Origin: Rhizobium sp. AC27/96
Lineage (GTDB): Bacteria; Pseudomonadota; Alphaproteobacteria; Rhizobiales; Rhizobiaceae
NCBI RefSeq assembly: GCF_001692325.1
Contig: NZ_LXKN01000005.1
Span: 124,001 to 188,000 of the forward strand
DNA length: 64,000 nucleotides
Direction: 5' to 3'
Shown here: positions 27,133-38,344 of the stretch, one piece after another
How positions within the stretch are numbered: position 1 is the stretch's first letter
Layout of the letters: every line of letters begins with the position of its first letter
Made by a program: the position numbers and the translations under genes
The notes under the pieces: model-generated
What the model saw: the letters and a program-made list of their open reading frames with translations, nothing else
What the model was told of the DNA's origin: nothing
Database searches by the model: none

Positions 27133-28032
27133 TTGAAGTTTCGTGCGACACTGACGGGTTTCTCGGCCATCGTGATGTGGTCGTTTCTGGCGCTTTTGAC
27201 GGTGGCATCCGGCAAGATGCAGCCGTTTCAGCTGCTGGCCATCTGCTTTGCCATCGGCAGCGTACCCGGCATTGTCGTCCTGGCGTTGCGGCCGGAACGA
27301 TTGCAGCTGCTGCGCCAGCCGGCAAAGGTCTGGATCACGGGCATTGTCGGCCTGTTCGGCTATCATTTCCTCTATTTTACGGCGCTGCGCCACGCGCCGG
27401 CGGTCGAGGCCGGATTGATCGCCTATCTCTGGCCGCTGCTGATCGTCGTCGGCTCAGCCCTGCTGCCGGGTGAGCGGCTGCGCTGGTTTCACATCGTCGG
27501 TGCGCTGATGGGCCTGGCGGGTACGGTTCTGATCGTCGGCCGCAACGGTTTCCATTTCGAGGGCGCCTATGTCGTCGGTTATGGCGCGGCCTTGCTCTGC
27601 GCCTTTACCTGGTCCGGCTATTCGCTGATCACACGCCGTTTCGAGGCGGTGTCGACCGATGTCGTCACCATCTTCTGCCTCGTGACGTCAATCCTCTCCT
27701 TCGTCTGCCACCTCGGACTGGAGGAGACGATCTGGCCCGAGAGTCCGACGCAGTGGATCGCAGTGCTCGGTCTTGGCCTCTTCCCCGTGGGCGCGGCATT
27801 TTACGCCTGGGATTTCGGCATCAAGAACGGCGACATCCAGATTCTCGGTGCGGCAAGCTATGCCGCGCCGTTGCTGTCGACGCTGATCCTGACCTTGTTT
27901 GGCTTTGCAGAACCGAGCTGGGGTATTGCGCTTGCCTGCCTGCTAGTCACCGGTGGGGCGGTACTCGCGGCGCATCGCATGATCCTGCGCCGGGATAGTG
28001 GCGGTTCGGCGCAGGCGGAGGCGGCGGAGTAG
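27133..28032 (+). CDS. EamA/DMT-family exporter
   Basis: This polytopic protein has about ten transmembrane helices in two EamA repeats. The family pattern shows in the first repeat (GFSAIVMWSFLALL, YHFLYFTALRHAPAVEAGLI) and in the second (YLWPLLIVVGSALLPGE, ILGAASYAAPLLSTLIL). Relatives such as YddG export aromatic amino acids; the substrate here is unknown. The start is uncertain: TTG 27133 (LKFRATLTGF) fits the usual N-terminus, and GTG 27109 is an alternative adding eight residues. Confidence 0.88.
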   Translation: MKFRATLTGFSAIVMWSFLALLTVASGKMQPFQLLAICFAIGSVPGIVVLALRPERLQLLRQPAKVWITGIVGLFGYHFLYFTALRHAPAVEAGLIAYLWPLLIVVGSALLPGERLRWFHIVGALMGLAGTVLIVGRNGFHFEGAYVVGYGAALLCAFTWSGYSLITRRFEAVSTDVVTIFCLVTSILSFVCHLGLEETIWPESPTQWIAVLGLGLFPVGAAFYAWDFGIKNGDIQILGAASYAAPLLSTLILTLFGFAEPSWGIALACLLVTGGAVLAAHRMILRRDSGGSAQAEAAE

Positions 28033-28053
28033 CTCCGCCGCAGCCATTGCCGG

Positions 28054-29346
<1,293 letters not shown>

Positions 29347-29772
29347 TCAGCTGGCGGTGGGTTTCCAGTTCGGCGCGGCCATCTCGAAGCTCGAAAATTC
29401 AAAGCCCGGGGATACCGTGCAGCCGACGAGCGTGAATTCGCCGAGGCTCTCGGCCGATTGCCACCAGTCGGCCGGAATGATCGCCTGCGGACGCTCGCCC
29501 TTTGCGAGATCGAGCCCAAGCACCAGCCGCTCGCTCGCCTTGCCATCGGCGGAGCGATGCAGGGCAAGCGGTGCGCCGGCATAATAGTGCCAGACCTCGG
29601 CGGCGTCGCGGACCTTGTGCCAATGCGAGCGATCACCCGCTTCAAGCAGATAGTAGATCGCAGTCGAATGGCCGCGAGCGCCGCCCTGCTCGTCACGGAA
29701 GGTCTGCACGTACCAGCCGCCTTCCGGATGTCGCTGCATGGAAAGCGTTTCGATGATCTCTTTCACCTGCAT
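29347..29772 (-). CDS. Cupin family protein (DUF985-type)
   Basis: This 141-residue protein has a single cupin domain. Its family blocks are HPEGGWYVQTFRD, TAIYYLLEAGDRSHWHKV, EVWHYYAGAPL and FTLVGCTVSPGFEFSSFEM. The reaction is unknown. Its ATG shares one base with the gloB stop (TGATG), so the two are probably translated together. Confidence 0.88.
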   Translation of the reverse strand: MQVKEIIETLSMQRHPEGGWYVQTFRDEQGGARGHSTAIYYLLEAGDRSHWHKVRDAAEVWHYYAGAPLALHRSADGKASERLVLGLDLAKGERPQAIIPADWWQSAESLGEFTLVGCTVSPGFEFSSFEMAAPNWKPTAS

Positions 29773-30542
29773 CAGAAATTGTCCTTGCGCTTGCGGATTT
29801 CCGCGAAAACCTCTTCGTTGCTGCGGCTTTCCATCAGCAAGTGGCGGCGGATCGAGGGGTCGGCGGCGCGCAGGAAGGGATTGGTTTCCTTCTCCAGCGC
29901 CAGCGTCGTCGGGATGGTGAACTTGCCCTCCGCCCTCAGCGCCTCGATATCGGCGGCGCGAGCTTTCAGCCGCTCGTTGTCGGGGTCGATCGTCAGCGCG
30001 AAACGGGCATTGGAGAGCGTATATTCGTGGCCGAAATAGACGGCTGTCTCATCCGGCAGCACGGCAAGCTTCTGCAGCGAGGCCCACATGTCGGCGGGCG
30101 TGCGCTCGAACAGCCGGCCGCAGCCCAGTGCAAACAGCGTGTCGGCGGCAAAGAGCAGCTTGTCATCCACGAAATGATAGCAGACATGGCCCGCCGTGTG
30201 GCCGGGCGTCTCGATCACATTGATGGTGTGACCGGCGAACTCGAAGGTATCCCCGTCGCCGACGGCCTTGTCGAGGCCGGGAATGGCGACGGCTTCATTG
30301 ATCGGGCCGACGATCTGGCAGCCGAACTGTTCCTTCAGCGCGAGGTTGCCCTCGACATGGTCGTTGTGGTGATGGGTCGTCAGGATATGGCTGATCGTCC
30401 AGCCGCGGCGATTGGCCGCCTTCAGGATGGCATCCGCCTCGGGGGCGTCTATCGATGCAGTCGATCCGGTTTCCGGATCATGGACCAAGACGCCGTAATT
30501 GTCGGAACGGCAGATAAAAATCTCTAATTCCAATGGTTTCAT
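29772..30542 (-). CDS. gloB: Hydroxyacylglutathione hydrolase (glyoxalase II)
   Basis: GloB hydrolyses S-D-lactoylglutathione in methylglyoxal detoxification. From ATG 30542 the protein has 256 residues, the two-metal motif THHHNDH (H57, H59, D61, H62), a further ligand region in [13 protein letters not shown] and the glutathione-binding C-terminal domain (KETNPFLRA). The frame is open to 30731 upstream, but ATG 30542 gives the family N-terminus. It is 89 bp from the divergent methyltransferase gene. Confidence 0.95.
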   Translation of the reverse strand: MKPLELEIFICRSDNYGVLVHDPETGSTASIDAPEADAILKAANRRGWTISHILTTHHHNDHVEGNLALKEQFGCQIVGPINEAVAIPGLDKAVGDGDTFEFAGHTINVIETPGHTAGHVCYHFVDDKLLFAADTLFALGCGRLFERTPADMWASLQKLAVLPDETAVYFGHEYTLSNARFALTIDPDNERLKARAADIEALRAEGKFTIPTTLALEKETNPFLRAADPSIRRHLLMESRSNEEVFAEIRKRKDNF

Positions 30543-30631
30543 GATCGAAATCGTCCTCGTCTTTTGGGTTGCTACAGAATGTAAGCCGTTCGGCCTTGAA
30601 GTCCAACGCTCGGCTGATAACATTTGTTTCG

Positions 30632-31375
30632 ATGCACGCCGATATTGTCGATCTCCGTCAGTTCTATCATTCCGAGCTTGGTCGCTTGGCGGAGCAGTCC
30701 ATTGCCATGGCGCTTTCCTCCATTTGGGCACGCATGCCGGAGGAGCGCCTTGTCGGCCTCGGCTATGCCGTTCCCTATCTCGACCGCTTCCGCGCCGATA
30801 CCGAACGCACCTTCGCCTTCATGCCGGCAGGGCAGGGCGCGGTGAACTGGCCGCTGGGCTCGGCATCGTCGACGGCGTTGATTTTCGATGAAGAATTGCC
30901 CCTGCCAGACAGTTCGATCGACCGGGTGCTGATGGTGCATTCGCTCGAGTTCGCCGAAAGCCCGCGCGAGACGCTGAAGGAACTATGGCGGGTGCTGGCG
31001 CCGGGTGGGCGGCTCGTCATCGCAGTACCCAACCGCCGTGGCGTCTGGGCGCGCATGGAACACACGCCGTTCGGTTCCGGCAGGCCCTATTCGCGCGGCC
31101 AGCTGACCTCGCTGCTGCGGGAAACAAACTTCACGCCGGGCGCAACGGCCGAGGCGTTGTTCTTTCCGCCCTCCAAGCTGCGTACCGTGCTCAGCCTGCG
31201 CCGCGCCTTCGAAAGGGTCGGCCGTACCCTATGGCCTGCCTTTTCCGGTGTGATCATCGTTGAGGCACAGAAGCGGCTCTATCAGGGCCTGCCGGTTGCC
31301 GTCCGCGCTTCACGCCGCGTCTTCGTGCCGGTGCTGGCACCGCGCGGCATACCGACGACGCGAGATGGCCCTTGA
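30632..31375 (+). CDS. Class I SAM-dependent methyltransferase (type 11-like)
   Basis: This 247-residue protein begins [18 protein letters not shown]. It has a degenerate SAM motif I ([14 protein letters not shown]), then [20 protein letters not shown], the [17 protein letters not shown] block and a basic C-terminus. The weak motif I (LGYAVPYL rather than GxGxG) is notable. Its substrate is unknown. The gene stands between gloB and hisC; the divergent pairing with gloB is common in rhizobia. Confidence 0.83.
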   Translation: MHADIVDLRQFYHSELGRLAEQSIAMALSSIWARMPEERLVGLGYAVPYLDRFRADTERTFAFMPAGQGAVNWPLGSASSTALIFDEELPLPDSSIDRVLMVHSLEFAESPRETLKELWRVLAPGGRLVIAVPNRRGVWARMEHTPFGSGRPYSRGQLTSLLRETNFTPGATAEALFFPPSKLRTVLSLRRAFERVGRTLWPAFSGVIIVEAQKRLYQGLPVAVRASRRVFVPVLAPRGIPTTRDGP

Positions 31376-31477
31376 TGCAGCCGAAAAAGCGCTGACACTC
31401 GACAAAATTGTCAATCCGCATTAATGCGACGGGGTGTTTCAAGCCGGAATTTTCCGGCCCTTCCCAAGGTCGATCCC

Positions 31478-32587
31478 ATGAGCATGGAAATGAGCAAGCC
31501 CGCCCCGCGTCCCGGTATTCTCGATATCTCAGCCTATGTGCCGGGCAAGGAGCATGCACCGGGCGTTGCGCGCGTGTTCAAGCTGTCCTCGAACGAGACG
31601 CCGCTTGGCGCCAGCCCGAGTGCCCTTGAGGCATTCCGCAGCGCTGCCGGGCATCTGGAGCGCTATCCGGACGGGCAAGCCAAGGAATTGCGCCAGGCGA
31701 TCGCCGACGTGCATGGATTGAACGTCGCCAACATTCTCTGCGGCAACGGCTCCGACGAGCTGCTCGGCCTGCTTTGCCACACCTATCTTGGTACCGGCGA
31801 CGAAGGCATCATCACCGAGCATGGCTTCCTCGTCTACAAGATCCAGATGATGGCTGCGGGCGCGACGCCGGTTACCGTGAAGGAAAAGGATTGCACCGTC
31901 GATGTCGATGCGATCCTCGCGGCCGTGACCGAAAAGACGAAGATGGTCTTCATCGCCAATCCGGCCAACCCGACCGGCACCTATGTTCCGGTGAGCGAGA
32001 TTCGCCGCCTCCAGGCGAGCCTGCCGAAGCATGTTATCCTCGTGCTCGACGCAGCCTATGCCGAATATGTTCGCCGCAACGATTACGAGGCCGGTCTCGA
32101 GCTCGTCTCCAGCAACCAGAATGTCGTGATGACGCGCACCTTTTCGAAGATCTACGGCCTGGCGGCGCTTCGCATCGGCTGGATGTACGGACCGGTCGAT
32201 ATTGTCGATGCCCTTAATCGCGTGCGCATGCCGTTCAACCTGAGCGGTGCCGCCATCGCTGCGGGTGCCGCTGCCATCCGCGACCAGGCGTTCACCGAGA
32301 AGGCCGTTGCCTACAACACGCTCTGGATCGAGAAGGTAACCTCTGCGCTTGAGGCCATCGGCCTCAAGGTGACGCCGTCGGTTGCAAATTTCGTTCTCGT
32401 TCATTTCCCCGATAGCGACGGCAAGCGCGCTGTCGAGGCTGATGATTTCCTCACCAGCCGCGGCTACATCGTCCGGGCCGTGCGCGCCTATGGCTTCCCG
32501 AATTCGCTGCGCATGAGCATTGGCACCGAAGAGGCCAATCTCGGCCTCCTCGATACCCTGACAGAATTTATGGGACGCAAGGCATGA
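31478..32587 (+). CDS. hisC: Histidinol-phosphate/aromatic aminotransferase
   Basis: This fold-type I PLP aminotransferase has 369 residues from ATG 31478, chosen because AAGGT lies seven bases ahead. It shows [31 protein letters not shown]191 in LDAAYAEY, and PLP lysine K224 in [15 protein letters not shown]. Because its end overlaps tyrC (ATGA) and no other his gene is near, it probably also serves aromatic amino-acid synthesis; the double role is inference. Confidence 0.93.
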   Translation: MSMEMSKPAPRPGILDISAYVPGKEHAPGVARVFKLSSNETPLGASPSALEAFRSAAGHLERYPDGQAKELRQAIADVHGLNVANILCGNGSDELLGLLCHTYLGTGDEGIITEHGFLVYKIQMMAAGATPVTVKEKDCTVDVDAILAAVTEKTKMVFIANPANPTGTYVPVSEIRRLQASLPKHVILVLDAAYAEYVRRNDYEAGLELVSSNQNVVMTRTFSKIYGLAALRIGWMYGPVDIVDALNRVRMPFNLSGAAIAAGAAAIRDQAFTEKAVAYNTLWIEKVTSALEAIGLKVTPSVANFVLVHFPDSDGKRAVEADDFLTSRGYIVRAVRAYGFPNSLRMSIGTEEANLGLLDTLTEFMGRKA

Positions 32588-33513
32588 GCACGATCCAGTT
32601 CGACCGTATCGCGCTGATCGGCATCGGCCTGATCGGCTCTTCCATCGCCCACGATATCAAGCGCCTCGGCCTTGCCAAGGAAGTGGTGGTCTCGACCCGC
32701 AGCAGCGAGACGCTGAAGCGCGCCGAAGAGCTGAAACTTGGCGACCGCTACACGCCGTCCTCGGCCGAAGCGGTCAAGGATGCCGATCTCGTCATCGTCT
32801 CCGTGCCCGTGGGAGCCTCCGAGAGCGTTGCCAAGGAGATTTCGGCCCATCTGAAGCCGGGAGCCATCGTAACCGACGTCGGCTCCACCAAGGCGTCCGT
32901 CATCGCGCAGATGCAGCCGCATATGCCCGACAACGTGCATTTCATTCCGGGCCATCCGCTGGCTGGTACGGAGAAATCCGGACCGGATGCGGGCTTTGCC
33001 GGGCTCTTCGAAGGGCGCTGGTGCATCTTCACGCCCGTTCCCGGCACCGATGAGGCTGCGATCGGGAAACTTCGGGAATTCTGGCAAACACTGGGCTCGC
33101 GCGTCGACGAAATGGATCCGGAGCATCACGACAAGGTGCTGGCGATCGTTTCGCATCTGCCGCATCTCATCGCCTATAATATCGTCGGCACCGCCGATGA
33201 TCTGGAGACGGTGACCGAGTCGGAAGTCATCAAATATTCGGCCTCCGGCTTTCGCGATTTCACCCGTCTTGCCGCGTCCGACCCCACAATGTGGCGCGAT
33301 GTCTGCCTGCACAATCGCGATGCCATCCTGGAGATGCTGTCGCGCTTCTCCGAGGATCTGGCGTCGCTGCAGCGCGCCATCCGCTGGGGAGACGGCGACA
33401 AGATCTTCGAACTCTTCACCCGCACCCGCGCCATTCGTCGCTCGATCGTCGAGGCGGGCCAGGACGTCGACGTGCCGGATTTCGGCCGCCACGCGCTGGA
33501 TACGAAGAAGTAG
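32584..33513 (+). CDS. tyrC: Prephenate/arogenate dehydrogenase
   Basis: This 309-residue NAD(P)-dependent enzyme oxidatively decarboxylates prephenate (or arogenate) in tyrosine synthesis. The Rossmann motif GIGLIG is at 13-18, followed by [21 protein letters not shown] and the substrate-binding [14 protein letters not shown]. The helical C-terminal domain includes [18 protein letters not shown]. It overlaps hisC by 4 bp. Confidence 0.95.
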   Translation: MSTIQFDRIALIGIGLIGSSIAHDIKRLGLAKEVVVSTRSSETLKRAEELKLGDRYTPSSAEAVKDADLVIVSVPVGASESVAKEISAHLKPGAIVTDVGSTKASVIAQMQPHMPDNVHFIPGHPLAGTEKSGPDAGFAGLFEGRWCIFTPVPGTDEAAIGKLREFWQTLGSRVDEMDPEHHDKVLAIVSHLPHLIAYNIVGTADDLETVTESEVIKYSASGFRDFTRLAASDPTMWRDVCLHNRDAILEMLSRFSEDLASLQRAIRWGDGDKIFELFTRTRAIRRSIVEAGQDVDVPDFGRHALDTKK

Positions 33514-33540
33514 GCGCTCCGCTCGAAGGGAGGGTTGCCC

Positions 33541-33969
33541 ATGATCATCAGAGACGGGCGCCCACAGGATCTTCCATGGCTGTCCAAGCATGATGACGTG
33601 AGTGAGGACTGGATCACACGCTGTATCCAGTCCGGAGAATATCTGCTCGCCGAGCAGGACGATTTGCCGGTCGGCTTTCTGCGCTTCAGCCGCTTCTGGG
33701 GCAAGATACCCTATATGGACATGATCCGCGTGCTGCCGTCACACCGCCATTCCGGTGTCGGCACAGCATTGTTCCGGGCATGGGAGAGCGCGATGATCGT
33801 GCAAGGCGCTGAGGTCCTGATGACCTCCAGCGAGTGGGCGGAGGCGGAACCGCAAGCCTGGCATCGCCGCAACGGCTTTCGCGCCGCCGGCAGCATCGAT
33901 TTCCGCGCGGTTCAGCCGAGCCCGGAGATATTCTTTCTGAAGGATATCTCCGGAAAAGATAAGCCGTAG
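33541..33969 (+). CDS. GNAT family N-acetyltransferase
   Basis: ATG 33541 follows a GGAGG ribosome-binding site; the frame also has TTG two codons upstream. The 142-residue protein has the GNAT acetyl-CoA loop in VLPSHRHSGVGTALFRAWE and the C-terminal WHRRNGFRAAG block. Acceptor unknown. It follows tyrC by 27 bp and is probably cotranscribed. Confidence 0.85.
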   Translation: MIIRDGRPQDLPWLSKHDDVSEDWITRCIQSGEYLLAEQDDLPVGFLRFSRFWGKIPYMDMIRVLPSHRHSGVGTALFRAWESAMIVQGAEVLMTSSEWAEAEPQAWHRRNGFRAAGSIDFRAVQPSPEIFFLKDISGKDKP

Positions 33970-33973
33970 CGCA

Positions 33974-34987
33974 TCAGATCGGCGGGATTTTTCCGAGCGG
34001 AATGAAACCGCTGAGCGAGAGGCGGCCGCGATCGGCCGTGAGGTCGACGGAGACCTTGTCGGCACCGCTTGCAAGAGCCTTCAGCATCTTGGTGGCTGTC
34101 TTGATGATGCTCTTGGCAGCCGGGAGCGTCTCCGTCAGGCTGTCGCCCCACGGTCCGATCTGGTTGATCTCCAGCTTGAACTGGCCGGACAAAAATCCAT
34201 CACTGTCGAAGTTGAAGGGACCGGAGAGCGTCATGACACGACCGTCGCCGATATCGATGACGGCCTGGTGCAGTACGCCTGCGGCTCCGCGAAGACCTTC
34301 ACGATCGCTGCCGTCGAGCAGGCCGGCCTTGCCCGTCAGCGTGACGCTGGCGCTTGTCGAGGCGGTCGGCAGCGTCTGCGGGAAATCCTTGATCACGGCG
34401 TTGGCGTTCTCGATGCCGATTGCGAAATCGAGATCGCTGCCATTCTGATTGGCGTGCATTTCGGTATGGGCGGCCGTCACATTAGCGCTCTGGCCCGTCA
34501 AGGAGGAGACGATGCCTGCTTTCAGCCCGTCGATGACAGTCTGGCTTTGCGCGACGCCACGGCCGTGTGCGACCAGGTTGGATTGCAGGTCCGTCCATTC
34601 GGCCGAGATCGTCAGGCCTTCGGTCGTCCGCAATTCTGCCGGTGATTTCAGGTTCCAGCTGACATGGTTGGGCTGGAAGACCGGCGCAGAGGCGCTCAGG
34701 GTGTCGAAGTTGGCCGAGACGCCCCGGGTCTGATTATCGACCGTCACCGTGTCGCAGGTTAGCCCGATGGAGAAGGGGAAGCCGCTGAAGGCCATGTTCT
34801 CGCATTTGCCGGCAATGCCGGCGCTATTTTGCTGGCCAAGCGCCTTCAATACGTTGGCTCTGACGAAGCCGGTCGCGTAATACCATCCTCCGGTATAGAG
34901 CGCGGCCAGGACTATCAACAGACCCAGCACGACGATCCAAAGACGTTTGCCTCGGCCGGTCGTTACGCTCTGGCTTGACGCTGCCAT
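33974..34987 (-). CDS. DUF2125 membrane-anchored protein
   Basis: This 337-residue protein has one N-terminal transmembrane helix (about 17-40, LWIVVLGLLIVLAALYTGG) and a large periplasmic all-beta part (SAEWTDLQSNL, VTLTGKAGLLDG, MTLSGPFNFDSDGF). This fits DUF2125, a family common in Rhizobiales with no known function. A GGAG site six bases upstream supports ATG 34987. It is divergent from the ChaC-like gene (52-bp gap). Confidence 0.83.
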   Translation of the reverse strand: MAASSQSVTTGRGKRLWIVVLGLLIVLAALYTGGWYYATGFVRANVLKALGQQNSAGIAGKCENMAFSGFPFSIGLTCDTVTVDNQTRGVSANFDTLSASAPVFQPNHVSWNLKSPAELRTTEGLTISAEWTDLQSNLVAHGRGVAQSQTVIDGLKAGIVSSLTGQSANVTAAHTEMHANQNGSDLDFAIGIENANAVIKDFPQTLPTASTSASVTLTGKAGLLDGSDREGLRGAAGVLHQAVIDIGDGRVMTLSGPFNFDSDGFLSGQFKLEINQIGPWGDSLTETLPAAKSIIKTATKMLKALASGADKVSVDLTADRGRLSLSGFIPLGKIPPI

Positions 34988-35039
34988 GTTGTTCTCCAAT
35001 GGTTGGACTGAAAGTTCTCACACTGATTTGGCGTTGGAT

Positions 35040-35573
35040 ATGGACGAATTTTGGGTGTTTGGCTACGGATCGCTCATGTGGAATCCGGGCTTCGAGTATG
35101 AGGAAAAGGCCGAGGCGCTTGTTTTCGGCTACCGCCGTTCGCTTTGTGTGCATTCCTGGGTTCATCGCGGCAGCGAGGCGAGCCCCGGTCTGGTCCTTGG
35201 CCTCGATCGCGGCGGCTCCTGCCGCGGCATGGCGTTTCGCGTCTCGACTGCGGCGTGGGATGAGGTCCTGTCCTATCTGCGCGAGCGCGAGCTTGTAACC
35301 AATGTCTATCTGGAGAGGACGACGGCCATCCGGCTCGCCGATGGGCGCCGGGTGACGGCGGTTGCCTATGTCGTCGATCGCGCGCACAGGCAATATGCCG
35401 GCGCGCTGGACGCCATTGACGCCGCCCATATCGTCGAATCCGCCAGTGGCCAATCTGGCCCGAACGACGCCTATGTCTTCAATACGCTGACGCATCTGCG
35501 CGACATGGGCATTCGCGATCATTGGCTGGAGCAGGTTGCCGGCGAGATCGACAGGATGCGGGAGCCATCCTGA
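35040..35573 (+). CDS. ChaC-like gamma-glutamylcyclotransferase
   Basis: This 177-residue protein starts MDEFWVFGYGSLMWNPGF; the YGSL loop (about 9-12) is the family signature. It continues with RRSLCVHSWVHRGS, LGLDRGGSCRGMAFRV and YLRERELVTNVY; E in this last block is the expected catalytic acid. ChaC enzymes split glutathione into 5-oxoproline and Cys-Gly. Upstream in-frame codons (to 34947) would overlap the divergent DUF2125 gene, so ATG 35040 is preferred. Confidence 0.9.
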   Translation: MDEFWVFGYGSLMWNPGFEYEEKAEALVFGYRRSLCVHSWVHRGSEASPGLVLGLDRGGSCRGMAFRVSTAAWDEVLSYLRERELVTNVYLERTTAIRLADGRRVTAVAYVVDRAHRQYAGALDAIDAAHIVESASGQSGPNDAYVFNTLTHLRDMGIRDHWLEQVAGEIDRMREPS

Positions 35574-35606
35574 GCCGGCGCCTCCTTTGATGTTGCCGCA
35601 GGCAAG

Positions 35607-36410
35607 TCAAACCGCGGCGGCGACCTTTGCATCTCGGATTTCCGCGAGGCGCTTGGCTGCCGTCGGCGGGATGGGGAGATGCGGATTGTTGGCGAAGGTC
35701 TCGACCAGCAATTCGTCGCTCGCCCTTTCCGTCTCCTCGATCAATCGGGCGAAGAAGACATCCGGGTCCAAGCCCGGCTCGATCGGCGGCAGGATGCGGA
35801 CCTTGAGGTGGCCCGGATATTTGCGGAAGGTGCGGCGCGGCCAGAACAGGCCTGGATGCATGGCAACCGCAACGACCGGGATATCGAGATCGCGATACAT
35901 GCGGGCGATGCCGTATTTGTAGACTGGTTCGGCGCCGGGCGGCCGACGGGTGCCCTCGGGATAGATGATGAGCTGGCGGCCGGTGGCGAGCTCCTCCTGG
36001 GTGCGTTTCAGCACGTCGAACATGACCTTGCCGCGTGCGCCGCGATCCACCGGGATCATGCGCTGCTTTCCCGCATACCAGCCAAACAGCGGAATCCACA
36101 TCAGCTCGCGCTTGAGGATGTAGACCGGATCGTCAAGGTAGGGCAGCAGTGCAAACGTATCCCAGAAGGATTGATGCTTGGGCGCGAAGATGTAGCTGCC
36201 CTTCGGAATATTCTCCAGGCCTTCAATCTCGAAGGTGGTGCCGACGATCTTCTCCATCAGCCATGTGCTGGATTTGGCCCATGCCTTGGGGATCGCATAG
36301 GCCGCCTTGCGCGGCATCAGGAAATAGATCGGCGAGAGCACGATCATGCGAATGATGAGGTTGGCGTAGAAGACGATATTGAACAGGATCGAACGCAAGG
36401 TGATCATCAA
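35607..36410 (-). CDS. plsC: 1-acyl-sn-glycerol-3-phosphate acyltransferase
   Basis: PlsC acylates lysophosphatidic acid to phosphatidic acid at the inner membrane. The 267-residue protein has N-terminal hydrophobic helices (about 5-32), the catalytic HQSFWD (H79, D84) and the substrate motif EGTRRPPG (about 152). The N-terminal extension of about 60 residues is normal for the rhizobial form. It is convergent with the ChaC-like gene. Confidence 0.93.
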   Translation of the reverse strand: MMITLRSILFNIVFYANLIIRMIVLSPIYFLMPRKAAYAIPKAWAKSSTWLMEKIVGTTFEIEGLENIPKGSYIFAPKHQSFWDTFALLPYLDDPVYILKRELMWIPLFGWYAGKQRMIPVDRGARGKVMFDVLKRTQEELATGRQLIIYPEGTRRPPGAEPVYKYGIARMYRDLDIPVVAVAMHPGLFWPRRTFRKYPGHLKVRILPPIEPGLDPDVFFARLIEETERASDELLVETFANNPHLPIPPTAAKRLAEIRDAKVAAAV

Positions 36411-36505
36411 GGCTTTCCCAACACGCCGGCTTTCGCCAGCATCAGAAGCCTTGCCTACACGATTACGCTGTCAATAAAAAGTCGGTCCGCGTGCGGTCCA
36501 GCATC

Positions 36506-37228
36506 TCAGTCCGGATCGTCGCTCTGTTCCTGCGAGCGCAGGCCGACTGGGCGCCCCAGGCCGGTGATATTGCGGGCACCGGCGAGAAGAACCTTGGCAT
36601 ATTCAGCAATCATCGTACGCAGTGCATTCGGATCGGAGAACCAGTTCGTGGTCTTCAGGTCGGAATTGACCACCGGGTAGGGAATGAAATCGGTCGACGG
36701 GTCGACATATTTCAATTCCGCCAGGCTGCGGGGCATATGGTAATTGTTGGTCACCACCAGCACGCTCTTGTAGCCCCGGGCATGGATCCACTTCGCGGCT
36801 TCGCGGGCATTGCCGATCGTGTCGATGGCGTCATAGCCGATATCGACGCAGCAATTGAAGAGATTGACCGAGCTTTGCGTCAGCCTGCGGATCTGCGATG
36901 GGGTGGTGGTCGGATGCACGCCCGAGATCAGCAGGCGGTTGCCGGCGCCGGAGCGCAGCAATTCCACTGCCTGATCGATCCGCTGATAGCCGCCCGTCAG
37001 GACAACGATGCCATCCGCCTTGGGAGCCAGCGGCGGTTTCAGCGTGGTGATCGAATCGGCAAAATGCAGGAAGCCGCCGAAAATGATGGCGACCAGAAAT
37101 ATGAAACCGAAGCCGCCCCAACGCAGCAGCCGCCGGAACAGGCTACGTCGCACGGGTCTATCGCTGCTGGATTGTTCTTCCAGCGGCTGCGAACTCACGG
37201 TCTTGCGAGTCGTCAGATCCATGCTCAT
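36506..37228 (-). CDS. YdcF/DUF218 family membrane protein
   Basis: This 240-residue protein has one transmembrane helix (about 38-56) and a periplasmic DUF218 domain with GIVVLTGGYQRIDQAVELL, GNRLLISGVHP, IGNAREAAKWI and VVTNNYHMPRSL. Relatives (ElyC, SanA, YdcF) act in envelope biogenesis; the reaction is uncertain. It lies between plsC and ftsX on the same strand. Confidence 0.9.
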   Translation of the reverse strand: MSMDLTTRKTVSSQPLEEQSSSDRPVRRSLFRRLLRWGGFGFIFLVAIIFGGFLHFADSITTLKPPLAPKADGIVVLTGGYQRIDQAVELLRSGAGNRLLISGVHPTTTPSQIRRLTQSSVNLFNCCVDIGYDAIDTIGNAREAAKWIHARGYKSVLVVTNNYHMPRSLAELKYVDPSTDFIPYPVVNSDLKTTNWFSDPNALRTMIAEYAKVLLAGARNITGLGRPVGLRSQEQSDDPD

Positions 37229-37297
37229 GATTCGCTATTATACGACAATTGCGGCAAGCTACGGGCTGCCAGACGGCAAAAAATCATCACCACAGTG

Positions 37298-38344
37298 TCA
37301 ATTCTGCACACTGTCCGACCTGCCGGGGTCGGAGCGGATCAGATCGATCTCGTAGATCGTGCGCATGACGGTAAATCGCGCGGTGAGCGTGGTCAGCAGC
37401 GCGATGACGATCATGGTCGCGAGAATGCCGAGATAGCCGAGCGCGCCGACGGAAAACGTGCCGAAGAGGGCGGTCGCCTGATCGGTCTGCGGCGTGGCGA
37501 TCGTGCGGCTCTGCAGGAGGCCGGCGCTGGCAAAGAACAGGGCGGCAAGCGCGCTGCCGGCCCCCGATCCCTTCAGGCTGATCTTCAGGAAATGCTTCTG
37601 AAACTCGGTGGCGACGAAGGTGCTTTCGGCGCCAACGAAGTGCAGGACTTCGACGATATGGCGATTGCCCGACAGTGCACCGCGCGTGGCGAAGACCACG
37701 GTCAGCACCATGGCCGTAAAGACCAGCAGCAGGATGCCCGTACCGATGAGCACGGTGGTATGCGCCATCGAAACGAGCCGGTCGACCCAGGTGCGATGGT
37801 CGTCCAGCGTCGCTTGCGGGATCTGCGCCTTGATCAGGCTGCGTATGGCCTCGAAATCAGGCGGGTGCGTCTCATCGATTGTGATGATGACGAGGCGCGG
37901 CACCGGCAATTCCTTGATATCGAGACCGGCGCCGAGCCAGGGCTCGAGAAGACGCGCCGTTGCCGCCTCATCGAGGATCTGGCCGGACTTGGTGCCGACG
38001 AAGCTGAGTGCGATATCACGGGCGCTGGTGAGCGCTTTCTCCATGTCCAGATTATCATCCGGCTTGATCTGGATGGTGATCTCGCGGGAAATCTGGCCTT
38101 CCCAGCTTGCTGCCGTCGAACGGACCATGCTGACCGCGCCAAGCGTGAGGCAAGCGAGAAAGGCCATGATGGCGATGACGACGATCAGCGCATTGCCCTG
38201 AATATTCGAGGAGGGCACGATCGGGCCGGTCGGGCGCACGCGCATTTCCGGCCGCTTGCGCTCCGGCGGTGGTGTCGTGGGTGCCTGCCGCGCTTGCGGG
38301 GCCTTGGCGTTCTGTGCGTTGCTGCGAGGGGCGGGCTTAGTCAT
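37298..38344 (-). CDS. ftsX: Cell-division protein FtsX
   Basis: FtsX forms with FtsE the ABC-type complex that couples division to peptidoglycan hydrolysis. The 348-residue protein has a Pro/Arg-rich cytoplasmic start (1-50), a first transmembrane helix (about 52-75), a periplasmic loop (EITIQIKPDDNLD) and three further helices near the C-terminus. It overlaps the end of ftsE by 8 bp. Confidence 0.93.
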   Translation of the reverse strand: MTKPAPRSNAQNAKAPQARQAPTTPPPERKRPEMRVRPTGPIVPSSNIQGNALIVVIAIMAFLACLTLGAVSMVRSTAASWEGQISREITIQIKPDDNLDMEKALTSARDIALSFVGTKSGQILDEAATARLLEPWLGAGLDIKELPVPRLVIITIDETHPPDFEAIRSLIKAQIPQATLDDHRTWVDRLVSMAHTTVLIGTGILLLVFTAMVLTVVFATRGALSGNRHIVEVLHFVGAESTFVATEFQKHFLKISLKGSGAGSALAALFFASAGLLQSRTIATPQTDQATALFGTFSVGALGYLGILATMIVIALLTTLTARFTVMRTIYEIDLIRSDPGRSDSVQN